From NCBI GenBank assembly GCA_964569795.1, contig CAZMVB010000060.1, forward strand, positions 1 through 9,812: a stretch of 9,812 nt of DNA. The letters are read 5' to 3'. Below are positions 6,794-9,812 of the stretch, piece by piece; position 1 is the stretch's first letter; each line of letters opens with the position of its first letter. A model generated the notes under the pieces. It did not search any database. It had not been told where the DNA came from and saw nothing but the letters and a program-made list of their open reading frames with translations. The stretch is from JAHJDS01 sp964569795 (GTDB taxonomy: Bacteria > Desulfobacterota > Desulfarculia > Desulfarculales > JAHJDS01). Both the position numbers and the translations under genes were made by a program.

Positions 6794-6823
6794 TTGACAC
6801 CGGCCGTCCGATTGGGCTAGGGT
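6794..6823 (+). promoter_or_regulatory. Candidate purA promoter
   Basis: An exact -35 TTGACA (6794-6799), an 18-base spacer and a -10 TAGGGT (6818-6823, 3 of 6) lie upstream of purA. Transcription would begin near 6830, about 37 bases before the ATG. No PurR-type operator or purine riboswitch aptamer is recognised in this short leader. Confidence 0.6.
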
Positions 6824-6866
6824 GGCCCGTGGCAGTTGAGGCCGAGGCTGGCGCGGGGAGGTAGCC

Positions 6867-8165
6867 ATGAAGAGCGTGGTCGTCGTCGGCACCCAGTGGG
6901 GGGACGAGGGCAAGGGCAAGATCGTCGATCTGCTGGCCCCGCGGGCGGATTTGATCGTCCGGTTCCAGGGCGGCAACAACGCCGGTCACACCCTGGTCGT
7001 GGGCGGCGAGAAGACAATCCTGCATCTCATCCCCTCGGGCGTCCTCCACCCCCAGGCCCGCTGCCTGATCGGCAACGGCGTGGTGGTCGATCCCGAGGTC
7101 CTGATTGACGAGATGGACCGCCTGGCGGCCAAGGGGGTGGAAGTCGGCCCCGGCCGGGTGATGCTGGCCGAGCGGGCCCACCTCATCCTGCCCTATCACA
7201 AGCTCCTGGACGGGGCCCGTGAGGAGCACAAATCCGGCACCAAGATCGGGACCACCGGCCGGGGCATCGGCCCCTGCTACGAGGACAAGGCCGCCCGGAC
7301 GGGTCTTAGGGCGGTGGACCTCCTGGACCAGGCCGAGTTTTTCGGGAAATTCCTCGATCAGGCCGAGGCCAAGAATTTCCTGCTCGAAAAATACTTCGGC
7401 CGGCCCGCCTTTGATGCTGAAGGCTACCTGCCGCGCCTCAAGGAACTGGCCGCCCGGCTGGCCCCCCACGTGGTGCCCGGCTCGGTTCAGGTCCATGAGG
7501 CCCGGGCCGCCGGCCAGAGCATCCTCTTCGAGGGGGCCCAGGGTTGCCTCCTGGACATCGACCACGGCACCTACCCCTATGTCACCTCGTCCAACCCGGT
7601 GGCCGGTGCGGTCTGCGCCGGGGCGGGCCTGGGCCCGACGCACCTCGACGAGGTGGTGGGCATCGTCAAGGCCTACACCACCCGGGTCGGCGGCGGACCC
7701 TTCCCCACCGAACTGACGGACGAGATTGGCGATCACCTCCAGCGGATCGGGGCCGAGTTCGGCTCGACCACCGGCCGCAAGCGCCGCTGCGGCTGGCTGG
7801 ACGGCGTGGTCCTGGCCGAGGCCGCCCGCCTCAACGGCCTGACCCGGGTGGCCGTGACCAAGCTGGACGTCCTGACCGGCCTGAACCCCTTGTGCATCTG
7901 CGTGGCTTATGAGTTGGACGGGCGAGAAATCCATCACGTGCCGGCCTCGCTCAAGACCCTGGCCCGCTGCCGCCCGGTGTTCGAGGACTGGCCCGGCTGG
8001 ACCGAGGACATCCAGACCGCCCGGACCTGGGACGATCTGCCCGAAACGGCCCGGAATTACCTGGACCGCATCGCCGAGCTGGCCGGCGCGCCCCTGGGCC
8101 TCGTCTCGGTCGGCCCCGGCCGCGAGGCGACCGTGGAACTGTCCGATCCCTTTGCCAAGGACTGA
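6867..8165 (+). CDS. purA: Adenylosuccinate synthetase
   Basis: PurA joins IMP and aspartate using GTP to make adenylosuccinate, the first committed step from IMP to AMP, in the cytoplasm. The 432-residue length is the bacterial norm. Signature motifs are present: QWGDEGKGK (10-18, catalytic Asp13 and Lys16), NNAGHT (37-42, catalytic His41), the family signature GTTGRGIGPCYEDKAA (128-143), FEGAQG (221-226), SSNP (241-244), VGGGPFPTEL (274-283), TTGRKRRCGWLD (301-312, IMP-phosphate and GTP-loop arginines) and TKLD (331-334, guanine recognition). The ATG at 6867 follows GGGGAGG with about 5 bases spacing. The gene is monocistronic in appearance: its own promoter precedes it, a strong hairpin follows, and no purB is adjacent. 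No residue looks damaged. The call is secure. Confidence 0.99.
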   Translation: MKSVVVVGTQWGDEGKGKIVDLLAPRADLIVRFQGGNNAGHTLVVGGEKTILHLIPSGVLHPQARCLIGNGVVVDPEVLIDEMDRLAAKGVEVGPGRVMLAERAHLILPYHKLLDGAREEHKSGTKIGTTGRGIGPCYEDKAARTGLRAVDLLDQAEFFGKFLDQAEAKNFLLEKYFGRPAFDAEGYLPRLKELAARLAPHVVPGSVQVHEARAAGQSILFEGAQGCLLDIDHGTYPYVTSSNPVAGAVCAGAGLGPTHLDEVVGIVKAYTTRVGGGPFPTELTDEIGDHLQRIGAEFGSTTGRKRRCGWLDGVVLAEAARLNGLTRVAVTKLDVLTGLNPLCICVAYELDGREIHHVPASLKTLARCRPVFEDWPGWTEDIQTARTWDDLPETARNYLDRIAELAGAPLGLVSVGPGREATVELSDPFAKD

Positions 8166-8191
8166 CCTCGACCCAACGAGCGATCTCGAAG

Positions 8192-8228
8192 GCGGCCGGC
8201 CCCCTTTTATAGCGAGGGGGCCGGCCGC
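8192..8228 (+). terminator. Strong hairpin after purA, probable terminator or 3' mRNA stabiliser
   Basis: A perfect 14-bp stem (8192-8205 with 8215-8228) encloses a 9-base loop TTTATAGCG and lies 26 bases after the purA stop. The stem is almost all G and C. No T tract follows it (the flank is GCCGCGTTCCC), so classical intrinsic termination is uncertain. It may act with Rho or protect the purA 3' end. Confidence 0.6.
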
Positions 8229-8273
8229 GCCGCGTTCCCGATTTCCGGCGACCACGACAACACGACCACCCTT

Positions 8274-8300
8274 TTGATCGGGTCCGTTATCAGGTATGGT
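8274..8300 (+). promoter_or_regulatory. Weak candidate promoter of the antiporter gene
   Basis: A -10-like TATGGT (8295-8300, 4 of 6) is preceded at 15 bases by TTGATC (8274-8279, 4 of 6). The spacer is shorter than ideal. If it is used, transcription would start near 8307 and the leader would be only about 26 bases. Confidence 0.35.
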
Positions 8301-8342
8301 GTTCACGACGGCACCTTCTTCGGAGGCGACCCGTGAACACCA
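8297..8342 (+). promoter_or_regulatory. Nested inverted repeats over the ribosome site and start codon of the antiporter gene
   Basis: TGGTGTTCACG (8297-8307) is the exact reverse complement of CGTGAACACCA (8332-8342), which contains the GTG start. Within the 24-base loop, CCTTC (8314-8318) can pair with the Shine-Dalgarno GGAGG (8322-8326) across a 3-base loop, with one G-U pair. In an mRNA that begins upstream of 8297, both the ribosome site and the start codon would be paired. If transcription starts near 8307 instead, the outer repeat would be a DNA operator overlapping the -10 box. Confidence 0.5.
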
Positions 8343-9646
8343 GCCCTGAACATCACTTGATTGTCAACGGACTGATCCTGCTGTTCGTGGCCGCCGGTGT
8401 GGGCCTGGTGGTCAAGAAGTTCGGCCGGATGCCCTACACCGTGGCCCTGGTGGTGGTCGGCCTGGTCATCAGCCTCCTGGACTTCGAGATCATCCGGCCC
8501 ATCGTCCTGACCAAGGACATCATCTTTCTGATCTTCCTGCCGCCCCTGCTCTTTGCCGGGGCCTATCATCTCCAACTGAACGACCTGGCGACCAACTGGC
8601 GCTCGATCCTGCTGTTCTCGGTGCCCGGGGTGGTGGTCTCGACCCTGATCGTGGGGTTGGGCCTGTTTTGGCTGACCGGCCTGCCCTTGATGTACGCCCT
8701 GCTGTTCGGGGCCCTGATCTCTCCCACTGACCCGGTGAGCGTCCTGGCCATCTTCCGCGAGGTGGGCGCGCCCAAGCGGCTGCGGGTGATCATGGAGGGG
8801 GAATCCCTGTTCAACGACGGCACGGGCGTGGTCCTGTTCGCGGTCCTGCTGGCCGCCCTGACCGGCGGCGGGGACGCGTCCTTCTGGGGCCTGCTCGCCG
8901 GCGGCCTGCCGGCCTCGACCGGCGCGGTGTCGATCCTGAACGTGGGCGTCAAGTTCATCCTGGTCAGCGCCGGCGGGATCGCGGTCGGCCTCCTGACCGG
9001 CTGGGCGGCCAATTTCGTGCTCAAGCCGGTCAACGATCACCTCTGGGAGGTCATGGCCACGGTCCTGCTGGTGTACGGGACCTACGTCCTGGCCGAGACG
9101 GTCCATGTTTCAGGGGTGATCGCCGTGGTCGTGGCCGGGCTGATGGTCGGCAACTTCGGCCGGGCCGAGTGCATGAGTGAGCGCACCCGGGAGACCGTGG
9201 CCGACTTCTGGGCGGTCAATGACTTTCTGATCAACTCGATCCTGTTCCTGATGATCGGCCTGGAGATGCAGGTTTACCGGCCCCAGAACGTCCTGGCCCA
9301 CTGGTGGCCGATCGCGGCGGCCGTGGTCCTGATCCTGGGGGCCCGGGGATTCAACGTCTGGTGGGCGACCACCCTGCGCAACCTGATGGTCCGGCGCCGT
9401 TACGAAAAAATTCCCTGGAAATGGAGCGTTGTTTTGTTCTGGGGCGGCCTGCGGGGCTCGATCCCCATTGCCCTGATCCTGGGTCTGGCGAGTGATTTTC
9501 CCCACCGGGAGCTGCTGTTCTCGCTGACCTTTGTGTTCGTCCTGTTCTCCCTGATCGTCCAGGGCGTGACCATGCGACCGCTCCTGGTGCTCCTCAAGCT
9601 CAAGGAGGAGGCCCGCCAGGACCCGGACGAGATACCGGTGTGCTGA
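8333..9646 (+). CDS. Na+/H+ antiporter, CPA1 (NhaP-type) family
   Basis: A 437-residue inner-membrane cation/proton antiporter with about 12 hydrophobic segments spread from residue 9 to 421. The family blocks are FLPPLLFAGAYHL (68-80), GALISPTDPVSVLAI (126-140) and MEGESLFNDGTGVV (154-167). The last holds the Asn161-Asp162 pair that marks electroneutral CPA1 exchangers and binds the ion. GGLRGSIPIAL (371-381) carries the conserved arginine (Arg374). The protein should export Na+ (or Li+/K+) in exchange for H+, serving pH and sodium homeostasis. The C-terminal tail after the last helix is short (about 16 residues), so no cytosolic regulatory domain such as TrkA-C is present. The GTG at 8333 is preceded by GGAGG with 6 bases spacing. 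It follows purA after a strong hairpin, so it is probably a separate transcription unit. The nested inverted repeats at the start suggest regulated expression. Family sure; ion preference not readable. Confidence 0.95.
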   Translation: MNTSPEHHLIVNGLILLFVAAGVGLVVKKFGRMPYTVALVVVGLVISLLDFEIIRPIVLTKDIIFLIFLPPLLFAGAYHLQLNDLATNWRSILLFSVPGVVVSTLIVGLGLFWLTGLPLMYALLFGALISPTDPVSVLAIFREVGAPKRLRVIMEGESLFNDGTGVVLFAVLLAALTGGGDASFWGLLAGGLPASTGAVSILNVGVKFILVSAGGIAVGLLTGWAANFVLKPVNDHLWEVMATVLLVYGTYVLAETVHVSGVIAVVVAGLMVGNFGRAECMSERTRETVADFWAVNDFLINSILFLMIGLEMQVYRPQNVLAHWWPIAAAVVLILGARGFNVWWATTLRNLMVRRRYEKIPWKWSVVLFWGGLRGSIPIALILGLASDFPHRELLFSLTFVFVLFSLIVQGVTMRPLLVLLKLKEEARQDPDEIPVC

Positions 9647-9698
9647 GTCCTAATGTGGAAAGCGTCCGCCGGTTTCTGACACGGGCGAGAGTGACGCC

Positions 9699-9812
9699 AT
9701 GACCAAGGAAAACGTTCTGCGCTACAAGAATTAGGTCGGCCGTTTTTCGTACGACCCCGAGGCCGACCTGTTTCACGGCGAGGTCATCGGGACCCGGGAC
9801 GTGATCACCTTT
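9699..9812 (+). pseudogene. HicB-like antitoxin-family gene interrupted by an in-frame TAG, truncated by the window edge
   Basis: The frame starting at ATG 9699 reads MTKENVLRYKN, then TAG at 9732-9734, then continues in the same frame as VGRFSYDPEADLFHGEVIG followed by TRDVITF to the edge. The joined sequence matches the N-terminal HicB fold (LKYKGYIGxVEYDxExxIFHGxVxxxRDVITF), where the position of the TAG is normally tyrosine. A single base change from TAC or TAT to TAG explains it. No start codon close behind the TAG would rescue the domain. HicB proteins are antitoxins that neutralise the HicA mRNA-cleaving toxin, though orphan HicB-like proteins are common. HicA is usually just upstream, but only 52 bases separate this gene from the antiporter, so no hicA is there; the downstream side is outside the window. 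Possible explanations are a nonsense mutation, a sequencing error, or amber readthrough. The ribosome site is weak (GAG at about -12). Confidence 0.7.

Noticed and set aside
3873..8286. The 11-base word GATCGGGTCCG shared by the intergenic regions at 3873-3883 and 8276-8286
   Set aside because: Only two copies are present, in different contexts; chance in GC-rich DNA is sufficient explanation.
6780..8306. A 508-codon open frame antisense to purA
   Set aside because: It mirrors the purA coding sequence; GC-rich third positions suppress stops on the opposite strand. The translation is Gly/Gln/His/Asp-rich with no domain, and it has no ribosome site of note.
9655..9702. A short frame MESVRRFLTRARVTP ending in an ATGA overlap with the HicB-like start, as a possible hicA remnant
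   Set aside because: It is 15 codons long, has no convincing ribosome site and does not resemble the HicA fold.

Overview
The window is strongly GC-rich DNA with densely packed, mostly non-overlapping bacterial genes, many GTG or TTG starts, Shine-Dalgarno sites of the GGAGG type, and promoters that resemble TTGACA/TATAAT. The protein set suggests a high-GC Desulfobacterota (former Deltaproteobacteria) chromosome: a delta-like PurA, a TIGR03960-type radical SAM protein, a ParA/HEAT gene pair and a HicB-like protein. This placement is an inference from protein style; no rRNA or other taxonomic marker is present. Most of the window looks chromosomal and housekeeping. No insertion sequence, tRNA, CRISPR array or phage module was seen.

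Left part (1-1911, minus strand): an operon runs leftward off the window. It comprises a HEAT-repeat protein, an orphan ParA-type ATPase joined to it by an ATGA stop/start overlap, and the first codons of a third gene that overlaps the end of parA. The first 50 bases are an unbroken G run that looks like an assembly or sequencing artefact. A strong candidate promoter (exact TTGACA, 17-base spacer, TAAAGT) lies upstream of the HEAT gene. Middle part (2120-6728, minus strand): a radical SAM protein of the TIGR03960 type, a 2-keto-4-pentenoate hydratase (MhpD/FAH-fold) homologue that carries a signal peptide, an exported Sel1-repeat protein, and a UDP-sugar 4-epimerase-like short-chain dehydrogenase. 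The hydratase gene ends in a good intrinsic terminator. The hydratase, Sel1 and epimerase genes each have their own candidate promoter.

Right part (6867-9812, plus strand): purA (adenylosuccinate synthetase) diverges from the epimerase gene. The two candidate promoters have back-to-back -35 boxes, so they probably cannot be occupied at the same time. After purA come a 14-bp perfect hairpin and a CPA1/NhaP-type Na+/H+ antiporter whose start codon lies in an 11-bp perfect inverted repeat. At the right edge a HicB-like reading frame begins and is interrupted at its twelfth codon by an in-frame TAG where the family normally has an aromatic residue.

No single multi-gene novel system is evident. 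The most unusual items are the exported MhpD-like enzyme next to an exported Sel1 protein, the ParA/HEAT operon without ParB, the nested hairpins over the antiporter start, the abutting divergent promoters, and the amber codon in the hicB-like gene.
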